Origin: Nocardioides daejeonensis
GTDB taxonomy: Bacteria; Actinomycetota; Actinomycetes; Propionibacteriales; Nocardioidaceae
Assembly (NCBI RefSeq): GCF_003194585.1
Contig: NZ_QHKZ01000005.1
Span: forward strand, 62,001-126,000
DNA length: 64,000 bases
Direction: 5' to 3'
The notes beneath the pieces are model-generated. The model was not told the origin of the DNA. It saw only the letters and a program-made list of their open reading frames with translations, and made no database searches. This document shows, one piece after another, positions 8,651 through 17,570 of the stretch. The position numbers were made by a program, and so were the translations under genes. The first letter of the stretch is position 1. Each line of letters starts with the position of its first letter.

Positions 8651-10789
8651 ATGCAGAGCACCCCGGCAACCGAAGTGATGCGCGACGAGGCGGAGCGCCA
8701 TCTGCGCGCGTTGGTCGGTCGCGACGATGCCCGGCTCCGCGACGACCAGTGGGCGGCGATCGAGGCGTTGGCGGTGCACCGCCGCCGAGCCCTGGTCGTG
8801 CAGCGCACCGGTTGGGGCAAGTCGGCTGTCTACTTCGTCGCCACTGCTCTGCTGCGAGCGAGCGGGTCCGGCCCGACCGTGATCATCTCGCCACTCCTGG
8901 CGTTGATGCGCAACCAGATCGCCGCCGCCGAGCGTGCCGGGATCCGTGCGGTGACCATCAACTCCACCAACCTCGGCGCTTGGGAAGAGATCCACGCTCA
9001 GATCGCGGAGGGGAGTGTCGACGTACTGCTGGTGAGCCCGGAGCGGCTCAACAACCCCGGCTTTCGTGACGAGGTGATGCCACGATTGGCGGCCACCACT
9101 GGTCTGTTGGTGGTCGACGAGGCGCACTGCATCTCTGATTGGGGTCACGACTTCCGGCCCGACTACCGGCGGATCCGGACCTTGCTCGGGGAGCTGCGGG
9201 AGGGGATTCCGGTGCTGGCCACCACCGCGACCGCCAACGAACGCGTGACTCGAGATGTCGCCGAGCAGCTCGGTTCCGACCGTGACGAGCAGGTCCTCGT
9301 GCAACGCGGCTCGCTCGACCGGGAGTCGCTGCGTCTGGGGGTCATGCGGCTGAAGACCGCGGAGCAGCGCCTCGCCTGGCTCGCCGACCACCTCGGTGAG
9401 TTGCCCGGCTCCGGGATCATCTACTGCCTGACGGTTGCAGCCACGCAGGAGGTGTCCGACCATCTTCGGGCCGCGGGCCACGATGTGGCGGCCTATTCGG
9501 GTCAGACCGATGCGGAGGAGCGCGGTCGACTGGAACAGGCGCTGGCCGCCGGCACGGTGAAGGCGCTGGTCGCGACGTCGGCGCTGGGCATGGGGTTCGA
9601 CGCGACCCTCGGGTTCGTGATCAACCTGGGCGCGCCGCCGAGCCCTGTCGCCTACTACCAGCAAGTCGGTCGCGCCGGTCGTGGCACGGATGACGCCACG
9701 GTGGTGCTGCTGCCGGCGACCGAGGACCGCGACATCTGGGCTTACTTCGCCTCGCTGGCCTTCCCTTCCGAGGCGCTCGTCCGGCAGACCCTCGAGGTTC
9801 TCTCTGCCAGCGATCGCCCGCTGAGTACGCCGGCCCTCGAGACCGAGGTCGAGCTGACCCGCAATCGCCTCGAGACGATGCTCAAGGTGCTCGACGTCGA
9901 CGGCGCCGTACGTCGCGTTTCCGGTGGTTGGGTCGCCACCGGGGAGCCGTGGGTCCACGACGCTGAGCGCTATGCGCGGGTCGACGAGGCGCGACGTCGC
10001 GAGCAGCAGGCAATGCTCGACTACCTGGATACCGTCGAGTGCCGGATGGCCTACCTACGCGCGCAACTCGACGACCAGGACGCCTCGCCCTGCGGACGGT
10101 GCGACAACTGCGGTGGTCTGAGTCTCTCCCGCGAGGTCTCCGAAAGCTCATTGCACGGCGCAAGAGACTTGCTCAGCAGGCCTGGTGTGGTCATCGAGCC
10201 ACGCAAGATGTGGCCCACGGGGATGGAGCGGATGGGCCCTGACTTTGCGAGCGGGTTCAAGGGGCGCATTCCCGGTGCCGCCGATCCCGGGCGCGCGATC
10301 GCGCGGCTTACGGATCTGGGTCACGGGCAGGCGTTGCGAGAGCTCTTCCGCGGTGAGGCAGGTGGCGAGGTGCGCGACGAAGAGATCCCCGCTCCGCTTG
10401 CGGGAGCCGCAGTCGAGGTTCTCAGCGACTGGGCGCCGCAGGTCGACTGCATCGCCTACGTGGAGTCAGCCCGTCGACCGCGACTGACCCGATCCCTGGT
10501 CGAAGGCGTCTCCCGATCGCTCGGGCTGCCGATCGTGGCGCGGTGGTCGATCGTCGAGCCAGGGATCGAGCCGGGTCGGGGCGCCATGAACTCGGCGCAG
10601 CGGGTCGCCGCGGTTGTCCGCCGCGGCAGGCTGGACCTGGCGCCAGCCTTCGGGGAGCTCACCGGGCCGCGGGTGCTGCTCATCGACGATCAAGTGGTCA
10701 CCGGCTGGACGCTCACCGTCATCGCTCAGGAGCTCATCGCCGCTGGCGCCGGCTCTGTCTCGCCTCTGGCCCTGGCGGTGCAGGCCTAG
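8651..10789 (+). CDS. RecQ-family ATP-dependent DNA helicase with C-terminal phosphoribosyltransferase-like domain
   Basis: A 712-residue protein from ATG 8651. Helicase domains: Walker A variant QRTGWGKSA (about residues 49-57), DEAHCISDWGHDFRP (about 156-170) and QVGRAGRG (about 337-344), all RecQ marks. A zinc cluster follows, with CRMAY (about 463) and CGRCDNC (about 481-487). In place of an HRDC domain, the tail ends in RVLLIDDQVVTGWTLTVIAQ (about 673-692), which matches the PRPP-binding loop of type I phosphoribosyltransferases. ATP-driven 3'-5' unwinding is expected. The role of the PRTase-like end, perhaps nucleotide sensing, is unknown. The frame is open a further 60 bases upstream, but ATG 8651 is the first sensible start. 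Confidence 0.85.
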   Translation: MQSTPATEVMRDEAERHLRALVGRDDARLRDDQWAAIEALAVHRRRALVVQRTGWGKSAVYFVATALLRASGSGPTVIISPLLALMRNQIAAAERAGIRAVTINSTNLGAWEEIHAQIAEGSVDVLLVSPERLNNPGFRDEVMPRLAATTGLLVVDEAHCISDWGHDFRPDYRRIRTLLGELREGIPVLATTATANERVTRDVAEQLGSDRDEQVLVQRGSLDRESLRLGVMRLKTAEQRLAWLADHLGELPGSGIIYCLTVAATQEVSDHLRAAGHDVAAYSGQTDAEERGRLEQALAAGTVKALVATSALGMGFDATLGFVINLGAPPSPVAYYQQVGRAGRGTDDATVVLLPATEDRDIWAYFASLAFPSEALVRQTLEVLSASDRPLSTPALETEVELTRNRLETMLKVLDVDGAVRRVSGGWVATGEPWVHDAERYARVDEARRREQQAMLDYLDTVECRMAYLRAQLDDQDASPCGRCDNCGGLSLSREVSESSLHGARDLLSRPGVVIEPRKMWPTGMERMGPDFASGFKGRIPGAADPGRAIARLTDLGHGQALRELFRGEAGGEVRDEEIPAPLAGAAVEVLSDWAPQVDCIAYVESARRPRLTRSLVEGVSRSLGLPIVARWSIVEPGIEPGRGAMNSAQRVAAVVRRGRLDLAPAFGELTGPRVLLIDDQVVTGWTLTVIAQELIAAGAGSVSPLALAVQA

Positions 10790-10918
10790 GGAGCCCGATC
10801 TGGCGCGGACCGCTGGTGGCGACTGCTCGTTATCCACAGGCTCTGATGACCGGTTCCCTGGCGACCGCCGTCGATGGCATCCTCTGGGGAACTGGCGCAC
10901 AATGAAGTGGTGGTCTCG

Positions 10919-11656
10919 GTGAACGATCCTCAGGTCTGGACGCTGATCGGCGTCTTCAGCGCGGTGATGTTCTCCGTGGCGGGTCTGCTCATGCGCTCGA
11001 ACCGACAGTTGGTCGACGTGCTGCGAGCGGAGGTGTCGACCCTTGCTGCGGGTCTGGATGCGCGGATCGATCGGGTGGAGGTGTCGCTGGGTGCTCGGAT
11101 CGATCAGGTCGAGGTGTCGCTGGGTGCGCGGATGGACCGTCTGGAGGATCGCGTAGACCAAGTGGTGGTCTCGTTGGGTGCTCGGATCGATCGGGTGGAG
11201 GTGTCGTTGGGTGCTCGGATCGATCAGGTCGAGGTGTCGCTGGGTGCGCGGATGGTCCGTCTGGAGGATCGCGTAGACCAAGTGGTGGTCTCGTTGGGTG
11301 CTCGGATCGATCGGGTGGAGGTGTCGTTGGGTGCGCGGATCGATCAGGTCGAGGTGTCGTTGGGTGCGCGGATCGATCAGGTGGAGGCGTCGCTCGGTGC
11401 GCGGATCGATCAGGTCGAGGCGTCGCTCGGTGCGCGGATCGATCAGGTCGAGGCGTCGCTCGGTGCGCGGATCGACCGCGTGGAGGAGTCGCTGACGGCA
11501 CGCGTCGACCGGGTTGAGCTGAAGGCCGACGAACGGCATGCACATCTGGTCGAGGTGATGGAGATCAGGTTCGACTCCGTCGATCATCGACTCGGTTCGG
11601 TCGAAGAGGACCTGCGGATCGTCAAGGCGCACCTGCTGCGTCATCCGGCAGCCTGA
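10919..11656 (+). CDS. membrane-anchored coiled-coil protein built of 11-residue repeats
   Basis: A 245-residue protein from GTG 10919, whose product would start MNDPQVWTLIGVF, the start I recall for a family of small actinobacterial coiled-coil proteins; a Met codon at 10874 is also in frame. One transmembrane helix covers about residues 6-24 (WTLIGVFSAVMFSVAGLLM). Residues about 48-205 are repeats of 11 residues, such as VSLGARIDRVE and VSLGARIDQVE, broken twice by a 7-residue DQVVVSL unit. Eleven-residue periods favour a right-handed coiled coil. The tail (HAHLVEVMEIRFDSVDHRL) continues the coil. Function unknown; a spacer or scaffold is plausible. Confidence 0.7.
   Translation: MNDPQVWTLIGVFSAVMFSVAGLLMRSNRQLVDVLRAEVSTLAAGLDARIDRVEVSLGARIDQVEVSLGARMDRLEDRVDQVVVSLGARIDRVEVSLGARIDQVEVSLGARMVRLEDRVDQVVVSLGARIDRVEVSLGARIDQVEVSLGARIDQVEASLGARIDQVEASLGARIDQVEASLGARIDRVEESLTARVDRVELKADERHAHLVEVMEIRFDSVDHRLGSVEEDLRIVKAHLLRHPAA
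11061..11500 (+). repeat. in-gene tandem repeats (33-base units, 120-base higher-order unit)
   Basis: The DNA repeats every 33 bases (11 codons). Larger blocks recur with an exact 120-base shift: 11041-11160, 11161-11280 and 11281-11360 align in register, and the second halves of the first two blocks differ by one base (GGACCG against GGTCCG, Asp to Val). Such similarity at silent sites indicates recent duplication by slippage or unequal exchange, not selection on protein alone. Confidence 0.9.
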
Positions 11657-11674
11657 CCGTGGACCGACAACGCA

Positions 11675-11712
11675 GAAGCCCTCCCGCCGTTGTAGGGCTG
11701 CGGGAGGGCTTC
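11675..11712. terminator. bidirectional hairpin terminator
   Basis: Perfect 13-base arms GAAGCCCTCCCGC (11675-11687) and GCGGGAGGGCTTC (11700-11712) around a 12-base loop, placed between the convergent stops of the coiled-coil gene and the MFS gene. Confidence 0.8.
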
Positions 11713-11725
11713 GACGTGCTGAAGG

Positions 11726-13306
11726 TCAGTGCGTGAGCACCGGCGGCTGCTGAGTATCGGTCGGTGCCGACTTGCCTCGGGGCAGGAAGAACGCCGGGAT
11801 CAAGACACTGGCGGTGAGGATGGTTGCCACCAGGAAGACGCCGGAGAAGTTGCCAGCCAGGTCGGCAGGAAGCGAGGCAAGCGCCGTCGGCACCTGCTCG
11901 GGGGTGAGGTTGAAGTCCTTCAGGACCTCAGCCAGCTTGCTCTTGTCCTCGCCTGCGATGAAGGCGATGGCCGTGGACGCGTGCTCCTTGTTGGCGTTGG
12001 TGAAGAGCACGGAGAAGAGCGCGGTTCCGGCGGAGGCCGCTACCTGCTGGATGATGTTCATGAGTGTTGAACCGCGGGCGATGTCGTGCTCCTTGAGCGT
12101 GCGCAACGCTGCGCTCATGATCGGCATCATCGTGGCACCCATGCCGAGTCCCATGATGAAGAGGGCTCCTAGCAGGTAGGGGTAGCCGGTGTTCTCGTCG
12201 AGCATGGCAAACATGCCGAGGCCGAGCACGATCACGAGGACGCCGGGGATGACCACCTTGCCGGGGCCGATCTTGTCTGCCAGGACGCCGGCGATCGGCA
12301 TGGTGATCATGGCGCCCAGGCCCTGCGGCGCCAGCAGGAGGCCCGCCTTGAGAGCCGTCTCGCCGTGCAAGGTCTGGAAGAACATCGGGAAGAGCAGGCT
12401 CGCGCCGAAGAAGGCACCGGCGAAGAGGGACATCGCGATGACTGCCACGGTGAGCTGACGGTTCTTGAAGAGCCGCAGCTCGACGAGCGGGTGGATGTTG
12501 CGCTTGTTGAGCGCCCACGGCACGAACGCCGCGATCAGCGCCAAGCCGATGAACGCCGGCGCGAGCACCTTGACCGCCCACACGGTGCCGGTCTCCGGAA
12601 CGGAGGAGACGCCGTACAGGAACGCGGCGAGACCGGGGGAGAGCAGCAGCATGCCCAGCCAGTCGAAGCTCTCGGAAGGCTCGACGACGTCCGCCGGAAG
12701 TACCTTCCATGCGTAGACCAGACCGACCAGGCCGATGGGCAGGTTGATCAGGAAGATCCAGTGCCACGACGCGGCGTCGATCAGCCAGCCGCCGATGATC
12801 GGGCCACAGATCGGTCCGAGCAGCATCGGGATGCCGAGCACGGCCATGACGCGACCGACCCGCTCCGGGCCTGCGGCCCGGGTCAGGATGGTCATGCCGA
12901 GCGGCATCAGCATGCCGCCGCCGAGGCCCTGGAGCACCCGGAAGAGGACGAGCATCTCCAACGACGTGGCCATCGCACAGAGCGCGGAGCCGGCAGTGAA
13001 GAGGACGATCGCCAGGAGATAGAGGCGCTTGGTGCCGAATCGGTCGGCGGCCCAACCGGTGAGGGGGATGACCGATGCGAGCGCGAGCGTGTAGCCCGTC
13101 ATCGTCCAGGCGACCTGAGCGGTGGTGGCCTCGAACGTGGTCTCGAAGGTCTTGAGTGCGACCGAGACGACCGTGATGTCGAGGATCGACATGATCGAGC
13201 CGAGCACGACCACGCCCGCCACGATCAGGACGGCTCGGTCGAGCTTGTCATCGGCGCCCGGGGTCGGCCGGAGTTCGCCGGATTCTTCGTGGATGCTTGT
13301 AGACAC
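11726..13306 (-). CDS. MFS multidrug exporter, DHA2 (EmrB/QacA) family
   Basis: A 526-residue protein from a GTG start, with about 14 hydrophobic segments, the size and topology of the DHA2 drug:H+ antiporters. Early signatures: SIMSILDITVVSVALKT in helix 1 (Asp in the motif D1 position) and GWAADRFGTKR, the loop 2-3 motif A of the MFS. GPICGPIIGGWL is motif C, the antiporter motif. It probably exports hydrophobic drugs or metabolites at the cytoplasmic membrane. No regulator is adjacent; the divergent neighbour is a secreted hydrolase. Confidence 0.9.
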   Translation of the reverse strand: MSTSIHEESGELRPTPGADDKLDRAVLIVAGVVVLGSIMSILDITVVSVALKTFETTFEATTAQVAWTMTGYTLALASVIPLTGWAADRFGTKRLYLLAIVLFTAGSALCAMATSLEMLVLFRVLQGLGGGMLMPLGMTILTRAAGPERVGRVMAVLGIPMLLGPICGPIIGGWLIDAASWHWIFLINLPIGLVGLVYAWKVLPADVVEPSESFDWLGMLLLSPGLAAFLYGVSSVPETGTVWAVKVLAPAFIGLALIAAFVPWALNKRNIHPLVELRLFKNRQLTVAVIAMSLFAGAFFGASLLFPMFFQTLHGETALKAGLLLAPQGLGAMITMPIAGVLADKIGPGKVVIPGVLVIVLGLGMFAMLDENTGYPYLLGALFIMGLGMGATMMPIMSAALRTLKEHDIARGSTLMNIIQQVAASAGTALFSVLFTNANKEHASTAIAFIAGEDKSKLAEVLKDFNLTPEQVPTALASLPADLAGNFSGVFLVATILTASVLIPAFFLPRGKSAPTDTQQPPVLTH

Positions 13307-13410
13307 CAGTAGAGGGTACGGAGTCGGGCATCATGGGCGCATCGGAAAAAGTGCGTGTGCTACGTCACCACCCGCCGTCACTGTCGGCGGCACTGGTCGT
13401 TGGGTAGTGC

Positions 13411-15237
13411 ATGTTCCGTATGCGCACCGTCGCCTGGCTCGCTTCCACGGCCTTGGCGGCCACTACGTTCGTCGCGCTTCCCGCCGCGGGAGAGGGGCCT
13501 GACGGGTCGAGTCCCGCTGTCGCCAAGGCTGCCCGCTACACGAAGCAGACACTGCACTTCAAGGTGCGTGTCGGTGCCCCGGGAACGGAGAAGACCTGCG
13601 ACATCGTCGGTGACCTCTACCTCCCGAAGGGCGCGAGCAGCAAGAAGCGGGTGCCGGCGGTGCTCGCCACCAACGGCTTCGGCGGCTCCAAGGACGACCA
13701 GGCGAAGTGGGCACCGCTCCTGACGGGCCGCGGCTACGCGTTGCTCTCCTACTCCGGCCTCGGCTTCGGCGGCTCGACCTGCCAAGTGACCCTCGACGAC
13801 GTCGAGCACGACGGTCGCGCTGCCAGCCAGTTGGTCTCGTACCTCGGTGGGGCAAAGGGCATCGCCTATCGCGACGCGAAGCACACCCAGCCGGCACCGC
13901 GTTTGAAGGTGGTCGCTCGGGACCGCCGTGACCAGACGGGCCGACGCTCTCGGAACGACCCCAAGGTCGGGATGCTCGGCGGGTCGTACGGCGGCGCTGT
14001 CCAGTTCGCCGCTGCTTCGATCGACCACCGCATCGATGCCATCGTGCCGATGATCACGTGGAACGACCTCAGCTACTCGCTGGGGCCCAACAACACCGGC
14101 CAACGTGGAGTCAGCAGCCGGGAGGCCGGCGCGGTCAAGCTCTTCTGGGGCCTCGGGTTCTCCGGACTAGGCATGGTGCAAGGGCTGTTGAACGCCCCCG
14201 ACGACCCAGGCCGGCTGCTGCCCTGCCCCAACTTCACCGCGATCGTCTGCCCGGCCCTGGTCACCGGCGCGGTCTTGGGCACCTTCCTGCCCACCTCGGT
14301 CAACCAGCTCCGTGCGATCTCACCGGTCTCCCACGTCGCCAAGATCCGTACGCCGACGCTGCTGATGCAGGGCCAGTACGACACCTTGTTCAACCTCAAC
14401 GAGTCGCTCGCCAACTACCGGATCCTGCGTAAGCAGGGCACGCCGGTGAAGCTGGTGTGGCAGCGCTGGGGCCACTCCGGCGACCCGGCGCCCGGCGAGA
14501 TGGGTGCGGTGCTGAGCGTCAAGCGGGACTACTCCGTGGCTCGTACCGTCGCCTGGCTGGACCGGTACGTGAAGGGTCGCAAGGTCGACACCGGCCCGCG
14601 GTTCGCGTGGTTCCGTGACTGGGTGCGCTACAGCGGCAACGCCAAGCCGGCCTACGCCACCTCGAAGCGCGTTGCGGTGGGCAAGGCTCAGCAGTGGCAT
14701 CTCTCCGGCAAGGAGCTGGTGCGCTCGCGGGCCGCCGTCCGTTCCGGGACGCAGATGATGACCACGCCGGTCGCCGGCCTGCCCACCTCGTTCGATCAGC
14801 TCGACATGGTGAGCTACATCGGCAACATGCCGGCGGCGCTGCCCGAGATCGACCTGCCAGGCACTGCGGTCTCCTGGCGGAGCCCGGTGCTCGCCCAGCA
14901 CGTCACCGTCGTGGGCACACCGAAGCTCGACCTCCGCGTCGACGCGCCCCTGTCGTTGCCCGGGCAGCTGGTGCTGTTCGCGAAGCTGTACGACGTCGCG
15001 CCGTCTGGCAAGGCGACGCTGTTGCGCAACCTGATCGCCCCGGTCCGGATCGCCGACGCGAAGCGTCCGATCGCGATCACGATGCCGGGGCTGGTGCACC
15101 GCTTCGCGAAGGGGCACCGGATCGAGCTGAGGGTGACCGGTGGCTCGACCAACTACCGGGGCAACCTGCTGCCGCAGCCGGTGACGATCAGCACCGGCGG
15201 CAGCGGCCAGACCCTCACCCTGCCGGTGGTGCGCTGA
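13411..15237 (+). CDS. secreted alpha/beta-hydrolase, CocE/X-Pro dipeptidyl-peptidase (S15) type
   Basis: A 608-residue protein with a signal peptide (about residues 1-28). The alpha/beta-hydrolase core has the nucleophile elbow GGSYGGA (Ser about 192), preceded by GFGGSTC and followed by TPTLLMQGQYDTLFNLNES, which holds the acid, and WGHSGDPAPGE, which holds the His. The C-terminal beta domain (about 440-608) matches the X-Pro dipeptidyl-peptidase C-terminal domain. Expected activity is peptidase or esterase outside the cell; the substrate is not predictable. A Met three codons on (13420) is an alternative start. Its 3' end overlaps the convergent FAD dehydrogenase gene by 23 bases. Confidence 0.85.
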   Translation: MFRMRTVAWLASTALAATTFVALPAAGEGPDGSSPAVAKAARYTKQTLHFKVRVGAPGTEKTCDIVGDLYLPKGASSKKRVPAVLATNGFGGSKDDQAKWAPLLTGRGYALLSYSGLGFGGSTCQVTLDDVEHDGRAASQLVSYLGGAKGIAYRDAKHTQPAPRLKVVARDRRDQTGRRSRNDPKVGMLGGSYGGAVQFAAASIDHRIDAIVPMITWNDLSYSLGPNNTGQRGVSSREAGAVKLFWGLGFSGLGMVQGLLNAPDDPGRLLPCPNFTAIVCPALVTGAVLGTFLPTSVNQLRAISPVSHVAKIRTPTLLMQGQYDTLFNLNESLANYRILRKQGTPVKLVWQRWGHSGDPAPGEMGAVLSVKRDYSVARTVAWLDRYVKGRKVDTGPRFAWFRDWVRYSGNAKPAYATSKRVAVGKAQQWHLSGKELVRSRAAVRSGTQMMTTPVAGLPTSFDQLDMVSYIGNMPAALPEIDLPGTAVSWRSPVLAQHVTVVGTPKLDLRVDAPLSLPGQLVLFAKLYDVAPSGKATLLRNLIAPVRIADAKRPIAITMPGLVHRFAKGHRIELRVTGGSTNYRGNLLPQPVTISTGGSGQTLTLPVVR

Positions 15238-16882
15238 CGGCGGCCGCGCAGTCCAGGGCAGCCAGGTAGCCGAAGACCATCGCGGGGCCGATCGTTGCCC
15301 CCGGCCCCGCATAGGTATGACCCATCACTGCCGCGCTGGTGTTGCCGGCCGCGTACAGGCCGGGGATCACCGCGCCGTGCGGGTCGAGCGCGCGGGCGCG
15401 GGCGTCCGTCAGCACCCCGCCCTTGGTGCCGAGGTCGGCCGGCACCATCCGAGCCGCGTAGAAGGGTCCCCGCGCCAGGGGGGCCAGGCTGGGGTTGGGG
15501 CGGTTGGTGAGGTCTCCGTAGTAGTGGTCGTAGGCCGACTCGCCCCGGTGGAAGTCCGCGTCTACCCCGGCCCGGGCGAAGCCGTTGAAGCGCTCGACCG
15601 TCGTCGTCAGGCCGTCCTCGGGCACGCCGATCGCCGCCGCGAGCTCGGGCACCGTGGCGGCCTTGGTGATGGCGCCTGAGGCGAGCCACTTCTTGGGCAG
15701 CGGGGCGCCGCCGGTGATGCCGGCGAAGAGGTAGCGCTTGCGGTAGGTCTGGTCGAAGACCAGCCAGCAGGGCAGGTTCTCGGCCGGGCCGTCGCCAGCG
15801 CCGTACTCACCGCCGAACATGCGATGGGTCGCTTCGACATAGGGGAGCGACTCGTTCATGAACCGCTCGCCGCGTTCGTTGACGATGATGCCGCCCGGCA
15901 GCGAGCGCTCGGCCAGTGCGAACCAGGGTCCTCGGGGCAGGGGGATCGACGGTGCCCACCAGGCGTCGTCCATCAATGCGGTGTCGGCGCCGATGGCCGT
16001 CGCGGCGAGGATGCCGTCTCCGGTGTTGGTGGGGACGCCGAGGGAGAGCTCCGGGCCGGCGGGCTCGCGCTGGTGCAGGGCGCGCAGGTCGGCGTTGTGA
16101 TCGAAGCCGCCACACGCGAGGACGACGCCCCGTCGGGCACGGAGCACTCCCGCGGAGGTGCGCACGCCGACGACGCGACCGTCTTCGACGAGCAGCCCAG
16201 TCATGGCGACGCCGAGCCGCAGCGGAATGCCGAGGTCGCGGACTCCGATCATCAGCTGCGCGCAGAGTGCTTGGCCGAGCCCGATGATCCGGCGGCCGCG
16301 GAGCCGAGCGGCGAGCGTACGCATGCCGACCTTCAGCATGTGCCAGGGGCCGCGCCAGTGGCGGAGTCCGGTCGAGAGCCAGCGGTAGTCGGCCTGCTTG
16401 ACCACCACGTTCATGGGGGCCTTCGTATAGAACGGCTCCAGGGTCTCGGCGAGCTCGCCCAAGCGGTGAGCGTCGAAGACCGTGGGCTCGCACGAGCGCC
16501 CGGCGGGCCGCCCGCCCGGTTGCTCAGGGTGGTAGTCGGCGTACCCGCGGACCCAGGCCAGGTCGAGTGCCGAGTGCCGGGTGAGGAAGCGCAGCGCCTC
16601 CGGTCCGCGTTCCACATAGGCGTCCAGCCGCCCCGGATCGACCCCGTCGACGATCGCGTCCAGGTAGCGACGAGCCTCTCCGGGCTGCTCGTCGGGGGCG
16701 GGCTTGAGGAAGTCGTTGCCGGGCACCCAGACGCCACCGCCGGAGCGGGCCGTAGTGCCGCCCCAGCGATGCGACTTCTCCAGGATCACGACCTCCAGCC
16801 CGGAGGCGGCGGCGGTGATGGCGGCAGACAGGCCGGCCGCGCCGGAGCCGACCACGACGACGTCCACGGTCTCCTCGGACAT
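15215..16882 (-). CDS. FAD-dependent dehydrogenase of the 3-ketosteroid-delta1-dehydrogenase type
   Basis: A 555-residue flavoprotein from ATG 16882 with GGAGGTG upstream. The N-terminus has the dinucleotide fold GSGAAGLSAA (about 12-21) and the RWGGTTARSGGGVWVPGN motif shared by ketosteroid dehydrogenases and fumarate-reductase-like proteins; the C-terminus has GLYAAGNTSAAVMGHTY, the FAD-closing motif. KstD enzymes put a 1,2 double bond into 3-ketosteroids. Family membership is clear but true steroid activity is not certain. A TetR gene diverges from it 87 bases away and may regulate it. Confidence 0.8.
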   Translation of the reverse strand: MSEETVDVVVVGSGAAGLSAAITAAASGLEVVILEKSHRWGGTTARSGGGVWVPGNDFLKPAPDEQPGEARRYLDAIVDGVDPGRLDAYVERGPEALRFLTRHSALDLAWVRGYADYHPEQPGGRPAGRSCEPTVFDAHRLGELAETLEPFYTKAPMNVVVKQADYRWLSTGLRHWRGPWHMLKVGMRTLAARLRGRRIIGLGQALCAQLMIGVRDLGIPLRLGVAMTGLLVEDGRVVGVRTSAGVLRARRGVVLACGGFDHNADLRALHQREPAGPELSLGVPTNTGDGILAATAIGADTALMDDAWWAPSIPLPRGPWFALAERSLPGGIIVNERGERFMNESLPYVEATHRMFGGEYGAGDGPAENLPCWLVFDQTYRKRYLFAGITGGAPLPKKWLASGAITKAATVPELAAAIGVPEDGLTTTVERFNGFARAGVDADFHRGESAYDHYYGDLTNRPNPSLAPLARGPFYAARMVPADLGTKGGVLTDARARALDPHGAVIPGLYAAGNTSAAVMGHTYAGPGATIGPAMVFGYLAALDCAAAVSAPPAG

Positions 16883-16917
16883 GACACCTCCAGGGGATGA
16901 GAGTGAGTGGCAATATG

Positions 16918-16946
16918 GGAGTTACTACCAGTTTGCGAGTGACTCC
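16918..16946. promoter_or_regulatory. imperfect inverted repeat, candidate TetR operator
   Basis: GGAGTTAC (16918-16925) and GTGACTCC (16939-16946) form inverted half-sites with one mismatch around 13 bases, in the 87-base gap between the divergent KstD-like and TetR genes. The position fits autoregulation and control of the dehydrogenase. Inference only. Confidence 0.4.
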
Positions 16947-16969
16947 GCAACCTGTGGCAGGCTGGGCGC

Positions 16970-17545
16970 ATGTCGGTGCGTGAACGCAACAAGGCCCGGG
17001 TGCGACAGGAGATCTTGGACGCCGCCTGGCGACTCTTCGCGGATCGCGGCTACGCGGCGGTCACCACCGAGGAGATCGCGTCAGCCGCCGGTGTCTCGAC
17101 CAGCACCTACTTCCGCTACGTGCCGACCAAGGAGGACCTGCTCCTCGCGCCGGTGCTCGACAGTGCGACCCAGTTGGTCGCACTCTTCGCCGAGCAGCCC
17201 GACGGGCTCGGCGGCGTTCGCGCGCTCGCCGCCACCATCCACGACCGGACTGCGCAGATCCGGGACCGGGACCTGCGGCGTTGGCGCTCGGCGATGCGCA
17301 CCGCGCCGGAGGTCATCGATCGCGTCACCTTGATCGGCGAGGCTCAGCGCGCGGCGCTGACCCGAGAGATGGCGCGTCGGCTGGGCGAGCCCGAGGACGC
17401 CCTGCGCCCCGCGCTTGTGGTCGACCTCTTGGTCACCGCCGCCGCCTTCGCCTACCGCAGATGGCTGGCTGGTTCCAGAGAGTCCACTCTGGTCGACACC
17501 ATCGACGCCGCGCTCGGCGAAACCATCGATGGTCCCTGGCGCTGA
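16970..17545 (+). CDS. TetR/AcrR family transcriptional regulator
   Basis: A 191-residue TetR protein. The N-terminal helix-turn-helix region runs over about residues 8-55, with FADRGYAAVTTEEIASAAGVS and TSTYFRYVPTKEDLL. The C-terminal ligand domain is not assignable. It is divergent from the KstD-like dehydrogenase, the classic arrangement for a TetR repressor and its target, so a steroid-like or related ligand is a reasonable guess. Confidence 0.88.
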   Translation: MSVRERNKARVRQEILDAAWRLFADRGYAAVTTEEIASAAGVSTSTYFRYVPTKEDLLLAPVLDSATQLVALFAEQPDGLGGVRALAATIHDRTAQIRDRDLRRWRSAMRTAPEVIDRVTLIGEAQRAALTREMARRLGEPEDALRPALVVDLLVTAAAFAYRRWLAGSRESTLVDTIDAALGETIDGPWR

Positions 17546-17570
17546 GTGCGTCCGCCGTTAACCTGCGGCC

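Noticed and set aside
10466..11644. Long leftward open frame with repeated IDPRTQRHLD-like residues
   Set aside because: It is the antisense reading of the RecQ 3' end and the coiled-coil repeats; its periodicity comes from the repeats on the other strand, and both genes have good starts and motifs in the rightward direction.
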